Assembly (NCBI GenBank): GCA_916610825.1
Contig: OU744454.1
Span: 955,001 to 1,019,000, forward strand
Length of the DNA: 64,000 nt
Reading direction: 5' to 3'
Source: Haliclystus octoradiatus
Lineage: Eukaryota > Cnidaria > Staurozoa > Stauromedusae > Haliclystidae
Notes under the pieces: generated by a model
What the model saw: only the letters and a program-made list of their open reading frames with translations
What the model was told of the DNA's origin: nothing
Databases searched by the model: none
Shown: one piece after another, positions 37,101 to 49,100 of the stretch
Numbering within the stretch: the stretch's first letter is position 1
Layout of the letters: every line of letters starts with the position of its first letter
Program-made: the position numbers and the translations under genes

Positions 37101-40100
37101 TTGTAAAAGTGAAGAAATTTCAACATTAGCATTCAAACTAGAGGTATGAGGTTGATGTTGTTAACTTGATACCGGTTGATCATACAAATTGTGAAGTTTT
37201 GATTGGAAACTTTTTTATTCGTATACATTCTTGTTGTTTAATACCAGGAAAGTTGTACAGATAAAGAAAATCTCAATATTGAGCTACAGAATTTGAATGT
37301 TGAAATTGACAACATTAAATCTCAGATGGTAAAACTGGAAGATGAAAAGGATAAGTTAATTACTGATATTGAAATCCAAGTAAAAAAATCTGATGAAATT
37401 GAATTGAATCTAAAATCTGAATTGACTGCAAGTAAAGATAATGCGTTGGTAAGTTTTTATGTTATTAATTAATTAGGATAGAGCAGTTCCTAGTTTCACT
37501 GAGTATAGCATCGTATCAATTGAAGATAATGTTGTTTGTATAACAGAAATGATTTGATCAATCTGATTGGTTTACAGTTTGACGCCAAATCACAATAGTA
37601 AAACTAAATTTGAAAACACAGAGTAGATAGGAAGACTGGGTTCTACCAATACTCTTTCTGTCAAAAAAAGTCGTTTAGGTTCAATATAACAAAATGTCAG
37701 TTTTTTTTTCTAGTAAATCGAAAATTCTGGCTTTTGTTCAAGATTCAATTTGATTCTATTTAGAAATTTAATAATGACAATTTAATTTTATTCAAAAAAG
37801 CCAAAGTAAAACCAAAACAATGATATCAAAACACGTACTCTGTGGTTTATGTTTCGCTGCGAAAGGTGTTCCAGCAGAACAAGAAGGTCAGTACAGGTTT
37901 CAGATTAAAAGGGCACAACGCGATGATGCGCATAAGTGACGCGCAACACGAAAGCTGTACCGGTGCTAAATCCAAACCTCTGTTATATTATTTGATGATG
38001 ATGGTGATTATCTGTTACGCTATTTATAGATTTTGACGCAGCAGTTGTCACAAATGACAGATGAAAAGGATCAGGTTGTGTTGAGATGTAATGATTTACA
38101 AAGATCATTAAATGAACAACAGCAGATGGCAGGCATGAATAAAGAGGTTAGTAGTATAAGAGACTGATGAGTCGGTGTATGAAGATGAAGAAGAACTTTT
38201 ATATTTACTTCAACTACAGTTGTTTTCTGATAATCTTAACATTGTACAAAGGAAGATAGGTGAAAAGGATTTTTTAATCTGACGAATGTAACTACCCTAT
38301 TTTCAATTATTCACTCTTGTCATTTTGACTACCGTTCGGAGTTTCAAAAAGTGATTGATCGAAAGTAGTTTAGTTTTAACATTAGATATCTCTTTTATAT
38401 GCGTCCTAATTAAAGAAATCATTGTCACAATTCTACATAATTTATCTTCAGCTAATTTGTGTTAAAACTGTTTAGTATCATATGTGCACTTTTAAGAAGC
38501 ACTCAGCCATGCGAGAAAAAGTTCACGAGTTCATGAACATGAAATTGCCCATAAGTTCATGAAATTTTAGGCAATTTCACGTCCATGAACCAGTTCATGA
38601 ACCGGTTCAAAAAGTGTTCATGAACTCTTTGTGACTGTTCATGAACCCACACAAATATGTTCATGAACTGTGCATGAACTGTTCATGAACTCATGGATTT
38701 GTTTCGCAGGGATCTAAGCCTTGATTTTAGACTTTCTTTGAAATTTGAATTCTTGTGTCTGTTGTATATAGATGTAACATAGGCTATTTATAGCTTTTAG
38801 ATGACTATTTCATTCAATTTGTTGATTTGATTTTTTCTAAGGGCCTTGAAAGTGAAATGGAATTGATTGTCAATGATAGAAATACCATTCGAAATTCTCA
38901 TGAAGAATTACAACTTACTCATAAGAAGCTAACAGAATCATTTGAGGTTAGTTTGTACTCAGAATCTTGATAATTAGATAGAGATACATAAGCAAATTAG
39001 CATACAAGTCAAAGTTACATTTTGGATTGATAGGCGTAGAGGAGACCAGGGAGACTTGGAACAGTTTTCACATTTTTAATTATTAAAATTATTGTGGTTG
39101 TGTAAAAGTCACCATTTTTATGTCATTTATTAGCCAACATGCTCAATTCAAAAGGGTAAAAATATCAATTACATATATGTAGCAATTTTTCAAAGATTTA
39201 GTGCGGAAGACCGACCATTTTAGTGGGGAGACTTGGGACACGGTGGTGGTGACATGGATAATGCATATTTTATCAAACATTTTATATCAAAAGATTCATC
39301 AAAGTAAAACCGTTGCAATGGCACCATTCGTAATGGCAATTAAACACTTATTCTAAAATTATTGGAATCAAAAGAGGAACTGCAAAACGTATGACGGTCA
39401 TCAAAAGCTAGTACACTAAAATTTCTTGACAATTAGTTATTGTTGCTTATTGAACTTTAGGGAAACAACATGAAATGAAGTCATATACAACATATTAGAA
39501 GATAATTTACATGGGTAATCAGTAACGCTCTTGTCCCATGTCTCCCTAGGTCCAAGTCTCCCCGGTCTCCCCTAGCTACACTGATTGACGTCTGATCCCC
39601 AATGAAGTAGTGCAGCTTGTTTATTGGGGGGCTCGAGTATTTGGAAAATTGTCTGAAATATTTTGGCAAATATTTAACTTTTATAATATAATTTATAAAA
39701 ATTATAATATCAAAACAAATTTGGCAAATTGATGATTAAATATTATAGACAGGCGAATAAATGGATAGATTTTGTAAATGTTATACATTTTATAGTTAAG
39801 TCTACTTATGTTGCTGTATTTTCTAATTCCATGATGTTATTTTTATATTTTATGTAGGCTATGGAGGAAAACAACAGACACCTGAAAACAAGCATTGTGA
39901 ACCTTCAGAAAGAAATCGATGTGAAAACTAAATTCACTGAAGATATACTGAATAAATTGGAGGTGAAAGAAATGTCGCAATTAATTGCTGAATTTATATT
40001 CCATATTTTGTTTGGTTCTTGTATTAATATTGATAGTCAAAGCTCCATTTCCATTTCAGTCCATATTCAGTCTTTTTGGCGGATGTCAGTCTTTTTCTAC

Positions 40101-43100
40101 CTTCATCAACTCTATGACTATAATCTGTGTCTTTTTTCTTATTGAAATTTAATCAGAACAGAAAGTATCCTTATCCTTAGGTTGAGTCTGTTTTCAACAT
40201 GTGTACTTTCAAGGATGATACCTATATAACCATATATGAATACATTACAGAACATTTAGTAACTGGCATTATGTATATTAATTAATTTTCAAAAGCTAAC
40301 TTTATACTTGGCAAATTTTTCTTGGATATGAAATAATGATTAAAATTCATTAAGGAAACTCTTACTTAAATTGTTATCTACTGCAGTGAAACCTTTATAT
40401 AACGGCCAGCTACTAGAGATAGATAAATTGACCACTATAGACAGGTGGCCTTTATGTACAGGTTTAATTCAATAGAAAATACTATTTTAGACATTGCAAA
40501 AGTGACCACTATAGACAGGTGGCCGCTGTATAGAGGTGACCGTTATAACAGGTTTGACTGTATGTTATTTGTCGACTTTTGTGCTTTTTTGATTATAAAA
40601 CTGTAAATATTATAATCTGATTATGTTACATGCAGGTTTCGACAAAAGTCTAAAGGCTAGAGGAAATTTAGAAACAAATTGATATTTTTATGATTAATAT
40701 GATTAACATCAACAAAATAAATAAGAAGAAAATGTTAAAGTATTGTAGAATTCCAGAAAGCTAAGCCTTTTGTTGGACTATAGTCATATGACGAATATTG
40801 TAAATTGTATATTTTTCCTTTCATTTTAGGAATTAAAAAATGAAAAATGTCAAGCAGAAGAAAATCATGAAAGTGAGTTGTTGAAATTAAAGAATGAAAA
40901 TGAAGATTTAGAGAACAAAATCAAGGTAACCTATTAATTGTGTTTACTTTACATGACAAAGACAACAACAAAGACAATAACAACAACAATGACGGAACAA
41001 GATACACTTGACATTATACATTATTATGCGGATACACCGTCATATATGGATTACAAATATTAAACAAGTCATAAAAATTACTTAGAACAAATGCATCTCA
41101 ACTCTATCTGGAATAATTCCAAACATTGAACACATTAATTTAAAAAGTACTATGTAAAATGTAAAGTTTTCTAGCTAAAGTATGGTATCATATCAAGAAT
41201 TGAAAAATGTATCAATTTTGTCATTTTTATCACTCAAATATCTTTAGTAACTGTCTTTCTTTACTAATGACGATCATATTGACATGACAGCAAAGACAAA
41301 TGACAATGTCATAGGCGGAAATGACAGCAATTTGGGTGTTATGGTATGCCTATTTAATTGCATCACAATTGTTAATTATTTTACAAGCAGAAACCAAACC
41401 CATTAAAAAGATATGTCTAGATGGTATGATAGACTTGATCTCGCTGACAACTTGATTTGTTTTGTAAATTTCCTCAAAATGTTATCAATATGGGTAGAAC
41501 TCATTATCATTATTTAAATTAATTATCATTATTATTTCTGTTCAAGGCACTTGCAATTGAATCTGAGAAAACCTTAATTGATAAAACAGCTGAGTTACAA
41601 TCAAAACTACAGAAGGTGTCAGAGGTGGGTGATTTAATTATGATTTTTAGAGCCCTGTGTTTGTGTTTTCTTTCTGATCAGTTTTTCAAGGGCAATGAAA
41701 TTTTCATGAAAAGTTCACAAAGCTTGTTAACTGCATTTCGGAGGATATGAATGAGTGTCCACTATTTCTATCAATCTATCATTTTAAGAATATGTAATAA
41801 TAATATTCCTTTTTCAGTTAACTACATGATAACTGATCCTCACCCTGTAGGCACAGGTGCTTATTTATTGGGGGACATAAACACATTAACAGACACATAC
41901 AAACATGTGGGCACCTACAAGGAATCAAATTCCAGCCACTGCTACTGAGCTACAGTGCATTATATGATTTACTAGTTTACATTATTTTTCAGTTGTCGAA
42001 TGATGAATTGGAAACTCTACGTAATCAGAACAAGGAATTGTATGAAAAACTAGAAGAGATTGTTCCAGCAACAAAGGTTTGAATTGTATTTTATAATTAA
42101 TATCAACTTTTAATTCATATTTCCTGGTCTGTGAATTCAATGTATCAGATTAAATTAAAATTGAGACACACAGGCATATTATAGAGTTCCTCAGAAAAGC
42201 TGATGTCCTCGTTTGACTTATCTATGAAACTAAGAATTTAATCAACCAATCAATTTAGTCCACTGGTTCTGCCATTAAGTTTTCCCTCTCTTTTGAGAAT
42301 TGTCGATTCTTATGCCTGGATACAATGTGAAAGTAAAGAATCCAGATTTGATCTGAATCCAAAGTACGAAATCAAATTTGGATATTTTTGTAGAAATTAT
42401 AACATAATGATCCAACCAAACTTCATTTCGAATTTTAAAAAACTAACTTCTTACTGAAAACCTACTTAAAACTCAGTGAATATCGTTGTAATTAGAAAAT
42501 TTCCTGTAACTCCAATTTCAATAATGTTTCATATAGGAATGAAAAGAATTCAAGTTAAAGTGTCTCTTGAATTTCAGCACCCAATAGCCTCCCATTACAG
42601 TATGTTTGTGGTAGGTTTTCAGCAGCGATTCAGTATACAATGAAACCTGTATATAACAGCCAGCTAGGAGAGGTAGATAAATTGACCATTATAGACAGGT
42701 GGTCTTTATATACAGGTTTGATTCAATAGAAAATACTATTTTAGACATTGCAAGAGTGACCACTCTAGACAGGTGGCCGCCTTATAAAGGTGATCGTTAT
42801 AACAGGTTTGATTGTATATCCAAGATTCATTTTTGTAGGCAGATTATCAAACAATATAATTACGGATATGAGTGGTCGCTAAATACAACACTTTTCTATT
42901 GTTTTATTCGATGGCGGCCCGAATCATGATCGGTTACAAAGAGTGTCCGCTAAATAAGAGTGGTCGCTATGACGAGTTTGACTATAGTAAAATCTGATTT
43001 GTAAATTTAATTCTAAATCTAAAACAATCAGATCGGTTTGGATCATGTCCGACTTGTTTTTGATTCAATTGTTTCTTTTTGTCAATTATTCGATATTTTC

Positions 43101-46100
43101 AATTGCAATTATTGTTTCCTTTGATTTAGAAACTCGAATCTCTGAGCATGGAATTAGACACATTAACGAAATCCAACCAAGAGCTCAGCGAAACAGTCAA
43201 TGAATTAACGGAACACAATGAAGAATTAACTGCCAAAAATCAGGTTTGTCGGAACAATTGAGTTTCATTAATCACACAGTTTTAGAACATGAGTATTTCA
43301 TCAGTTTTGACCATTTAACATTGATGAACTTTTGTATTTCATACTATTTTTAAAATATTTGTATTTGTCGTGAATTATTTTGAAACTTACAATTGACGTT
43401 GCTGGTGGTAAAATACATCTGTTTCATAGATAAAGAAATGCGTGGATTAGGTTTGGAAGAATTGTATTTTTGCTGTATAGATTTCCATGTCTTGTAAAGT
43501 TTGAAGTAGAATTTTATCCATTGAAAAGCACAACTATTTGGCTATTATGGTTCTTTCCTCCACCCCTCCTTGTCAAGTTAATCCCTCAAAGATGTGTGGA
43601 TATACAATATGAAACTGTTTTATTTGCTTGTATAACATACTAACAAGAAGAAGTTATTAAAGCTAACAAAAAAGTTTTGATGAAAACCAAACATATTGAA
43701 TGATGAATTTAGCAGATGAATAAATGCCTTGGTTTTTAGATAAATTATCATTACTGACTAGAAATTAGATGAACCCGTAGCAGCATAGACGCCAGATCTT
43801 TTACCCAAAAGATGACTTTTTTCAACTGTTATATAACTGATCAAATGGAAGTGGTCTAGAATCAATCATTATCTGATTTAGAGCCAATCCCGGGCAAAAA
43901 ATATGAAAAATGCGCACTATTCCTCGGCTTTTTGTCAAGATTTAGTAGGTCATCTGGAAACGCAGGCGAGTAAATTCAACCGATTTTCAAAATTCGTTTT
44001 GTATCTGGTACGTTTGCAGGGCCTGTGACTTGCATTTTTCATAATTTTTTGTTCGGGATTGGCTCTAAATCAGATAATGATTGATTCTAGATCATTTCCA
44101 GTTCCGTTATATACCAGTTGAAAATGATTACCTTTTGCGTAAAAGATTTGATGACGATGTAACATCTAGCAAACCATTACATGTAGAAACCCACTGCCTT
44201 GTTTATATTTTATGTTAAAACATATGTTAATATAGTATATAGTATTTATCACATGCCATAGACATCTGACGCTCGTCTAGACTAAACATGTAATATCTGC
44301 ATGATTATTTATTTACAATCTGAAGTTTGTCACATTGAAATGATATATTTAACCAACATAAAACACATAAACACACTAATTAATTAACAGCACAAATAGT
44401 TTCAACACAATACGTAATCGTGTTCTTGTAAACGTCTGGAAGCCACCAACAAACCGTATTCTCTCAACGTTATTTCTTCTGCTTGTAAATAAGGAATCCA
44501 AGATGTCAACTTTGCACGCACAAGACAGTTTAAATGTTACCAATCAACAGATTTTAATTCTTAAAGATCAAATTAAAGCAACCAAGAAGAAGGAAGAGGT
44601 AAAACTTTAAGTAGGGTCTATCTAAAATAAAATAATCACACCATTAATTTAATAATTAACAATTAAAGGTTAATATGATAAAAGCCATCTAATTATATAC
44701 AAATAAGCATGAACTAGATAGTCAAAATATACAGTTACCAATTAACAGCTAAATCAGAGATTGTTTTAATGTTTGATCACATATTTAAGATATGTATTCA
44801 CACAAGAATTGAAAAGTAAAATAATTGTTTTACCAGATGATTATCAGTATTCGATGTGATGTAAGACAAACGAACACAATTGCGTCTATGAGAACAGCGT
44901 AAGCTGCTTAAATGCAATTTGGTCAAATTTAGTGGATTTTCTGCGTGTCTGCAATTGTGTTGATTGGCCTTAATTCACTGTAAATGTTGGATATATATAC
45001 TGAAAAGTTTCTAAAAATCTACTGAGAAAATACTGGAATATTATTAGGTACTGAAATGGTACTGAAATTCATCATACAGTTTAAATCTATATTTTTCTCA
45101 TTTCACTGAAAATCTACTGAAAGGCGCCTTTAACTTTGAAACCTACTGATCATGAACTGTGCCCAGATCAGTACTGCCCTATGCAGTAAGTTTTCAAAAT
45201 CTGCAGTGAAATTATTGTTCGAATCACTTCAAACACCAAAACCATGAAAATGTAAAAAAATGTGACAACGATAAATTTTTTAAGCTATGAAAGTTTGAAA
45301 CTATGAAAACATCCATTATTCATAATATTAAAATGTGTAAATGCCATGAAAACGCAATGCCATGAAAAATGCAATTTCACACTCTTTCATGGTTCAGGTA
45401 TCAGTAGTGATGTACTCACTATAATTTGCTAAAAGTGATAAATTCTAAATAATTGCCAAAGAGTTTCTTGAAACCGATTTTTTAATTGTTCCAAAACAGG
45501 TACGTGTATTCTGAAATATCACGTTTGATCAAAAGATAAGAACTTGAATTTGAACTTGAACCTGTTAAAATCCCTAGCATATACATCACTTAATTAGTTG
45601 TTGTTGACAAACAACATTCAACACAACAAATGGAATCCATCTTAATTATGAACAGGTTGGATTTCAATGCTTTGAATGCATGATTTTTTTGTAGGAGGAC
45701 ACAACAACAGTTTTTCGTCAAGAATCACGTATCCAAGAGTTATTAAAAACATTGCAGGCCTTGAACGAAGAGAAAATGGTAATGATGTAATAATTATTTC
45801 ATTTTGAGTTGAATGTATATACTGATATGTAGATTGAACACAAGAATGAGGCAAAGCCTTTTTCGTAAATCAGAGTTTCACACTGTAAGCGATCATCATA
45901 TGTTAACTTAATACGTGAAACTCTGAGTTACGAAAAAGGCTTTGCCTCATTCTTGTGTTCGATCCATATATGCTCTATTTTAATTAACGTTGAGCACTTT
46001 CACGTGTAACATGAGTGTTTACAATTGACTTTATCTATAGTGATATGTATAATGTATGAAATGAACTATGCCTGCTATATGTTATGACGTATTAATTAAA

Positions 46101-49100
46101 TTTTAAGTGTTTGCTTTGTAGGTCATTTTAATTAATTAATTATTAATTAGCAGACATAACACATGTCTGAGATCTTTATTGAAACATAATACAGAAAATG
46201 TAACGAGAAAAGAAACAAGCGTAACAAAAATAATTTATGTTTTCGAATGTACCCATTTTAATTAACCATTCTTTGTGACGAAAATATAAAAGGCTCAATC
46301 AATCAATCATGACTGAAAAGGGGGTTCAATTATTTCAAAACGTTTAGGATTAAAATAACGTGGCCTTATATTATTATGATCCCACATTTCTGATCAATAA
46401 AAAAATCCACGAAAATAGTGTTCAACTACAGTCAAACCTGTTATAACCAGAGAGAGAGCAATAAACACATGTGCAAAGGATCAAAAGGATTGATGTATTT
46501 TATATGGTGCAAATGAACTTTATGTTTATGAACTCTCATTTACAGCACCAGGAAAATGAAATTGAAGAATTATTCAAAACGCAAGATGATCTACATTGTA
46601 AATTTGACGAGCAATGCAGTATAACGACGGTAAGAGAAACATTGTGAAGGGATGTTACTATTTGAGTAAGATGTATCAATGAATATGTTACCAAATAAAA
46701 CAGTATTTGCTTTGTTACTACAAATATTGAAACTCTTCTAAAGTATCATTTTCTGATGATTAAATTGAAACACAGTTTTCAATTTCAGTTTTTAATTTCA
46801 GTTTTTAATTTCAGTTTTTAATTTCAGTTTTTGATCTTGCATGACATTTGAAATTCATTTTGATAATTTAATAATTTTTATTTACGCAGGCAATTCAAGA
46901 TGAGCTACAATCAGTCAAACAGAAATGTGAATTGTTACTGAAGGAAAAAGAAGTAAGTCCAAGAACTTTGCAAACATTCATGAATCTTATAAACAGTTCA
47001 TGAACACCCTATAAACATTTATGAATTGTTCATGAACTGTTCTCACAGGGTTATATAACATTAATCAAATAGATAATAATTGCCTCGCCAATGGGCAGTA
47101 TTGATTTTTAGATATGTCACTTGCAATTGTTGACTTACATTTTGAAAATGCTGCCCCAAATTTATTGTTCTTGGTGTTACCATCAGATTGAATTGTAGTT
47201 TCGTCAATTCGTCAATCTCTATGATTGGTCAATGTTGATGTAATTCAGCTCAGACCTCCAGCAGATACTTATCGTAATGAGTTATAATGGGAACAAGTGA
47301 TATTTGCCAGTCCTTAAACATTGTTGACAACTTTTACCTACAAGTTGTGGAAAAGCAATGATAACAAAAAGCGAAGATAAAAATGAAATAAATTTGAGTC
47401 TTGTATCTTGGTTACGCGGAACGTATACGTCAACTGCGTTCTACAATTCGATATTCGCAAGAATATGTCAATCAACACAGCATGACAAAGACAACAGTGA
47501 TCATGGACACATATATGCGAGAACAGGACGTGTTAAAAAAACGCAAAATCAGATGCAAATTGTTCAATTAAATTTTATCTAACATGTTGAATAGGTAGTA
47601 CTATATTACTAAAATTAAAATTAATAATCTAAATGGTATTATTATATTTAATTAGGTTAGATACATCAATGTTGTCACAAATACTGAAGTACTGTACCAT
47701 CAAAATAATTTGAACTTTTAAAGTCGGTCGCCTATACAATATAACACTTTCAGCCTAAAAGTCGTAGACCCACTTGTCGAATGGGATTTTTCCAAATGGA
47801 TTGTCTTGTCTCAAACTTAATGGTGACTGGAACAAATAGAACTTTTTGAAATGGGCTACAAGAAACAAATTTTCAAAAAAAAAAATAGTTGCGGCTTTTC
47901 ACGCGATTTCCATGCGATGATTTCATCCGATCAAAAACAATATCACGTGATTTTAAAGTGGTCGGACGAAATCACGCGAATTTCAAGTGAGTATCACGCG
48001 ATATTCCATGTGTTTTTCATGTGTCTCGAGTTCATAGTGATGGGCTCACAGTACATCGCCATGACTAACGAATAACAGTCATCAAAATTGTTCTGAAAAA
48101 TTGACAATTATGGATTGAAAATCATCATTGTGAAATTTGTATAGATAAAGAAGGAAATAATTGACTTTGATTAATTTAATACGTGGGAAATCAAAATTGC
48201 AAACTGCTTGGTGATTGCAAACCATAAATTGTTGGCATTTGAACTATTTCACAGTGGGGCAACGACTCATTTAAGGTTTTTAAAGCTTTTTGCTACCATA
48301 TTTCTAGCTTTAATTCAAATTTGATTTGTATGTTGCTAGGAACTTGGATCTCAAGCAGTGTTTGAAGATCAAAAGGAAGAAGAAAAGGAATCATGTGATC
48401 GACAGGTCAGTCATTGATTGGCTGTTTCATCTGTTGTTTAACTAATAAGGTCATGCTAATAAATACATGTGTACAGTAAAACCTGTATGTAACAGCCAAG
48501 GTCAAAACTAAATTTGACCACTATAGACAGGTGGTCTTTATAAACAGGGTTTATGAATATAATATTGTTTTTCCTACATCACTGAAGAGGCCACTATAGA
48601 CAATTTGCCTTGATACACGGGGATGATTCAACAGAATAATGATTTTCATATATCTAAATAACATGACCATTGACCACTATAGACAACCATCTAGGTTTAT
48701 ATTTTATTATACTTCAAAATTAACATGCTTTGAATTAATGTTTATTGTTTGAATATTCCAGGACTCTTTTACTCTTCGTGAAGAACTGACACGACTAGAA
48801 GAGGAATTGCGTGTTACTTCATTGCAATTATCTGATAAGAATGCTGTAATTGAAAAACTGGAATTGCAACTTATCGAAGAACAACGGCAGAGTTTTGGTA
48901 GAATCAACGATGCAGAAAAAGACTTGGAATCACTCAGGGAGCAAGCGCAGATGTATAATGAAAGAAGAGGAAATATGGAAACAATGTTGGAGGAAGAAAA
49001 GAAGAGTTTGGATGAAGTGAATCAGATGTGGCAGATGAAAGTAGAATTATTAAATACAGAATTAGAAACATATAAGAAAGATTTAAATAGTATAAAAGAA

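Noticed and set aside
38515-38710. Regularly repeated TTCATGAAC words as a CRISPR-like array
   Set aside because: Spacing is irregular, words are palindromic and dispersed through introns, and the genome is animal.
47851-48075. 74-codon ORF with repeated TCACGCGAT words
   Set aside because: Coding similarity is absent; the words look like a degenerate repeat inside an intron.
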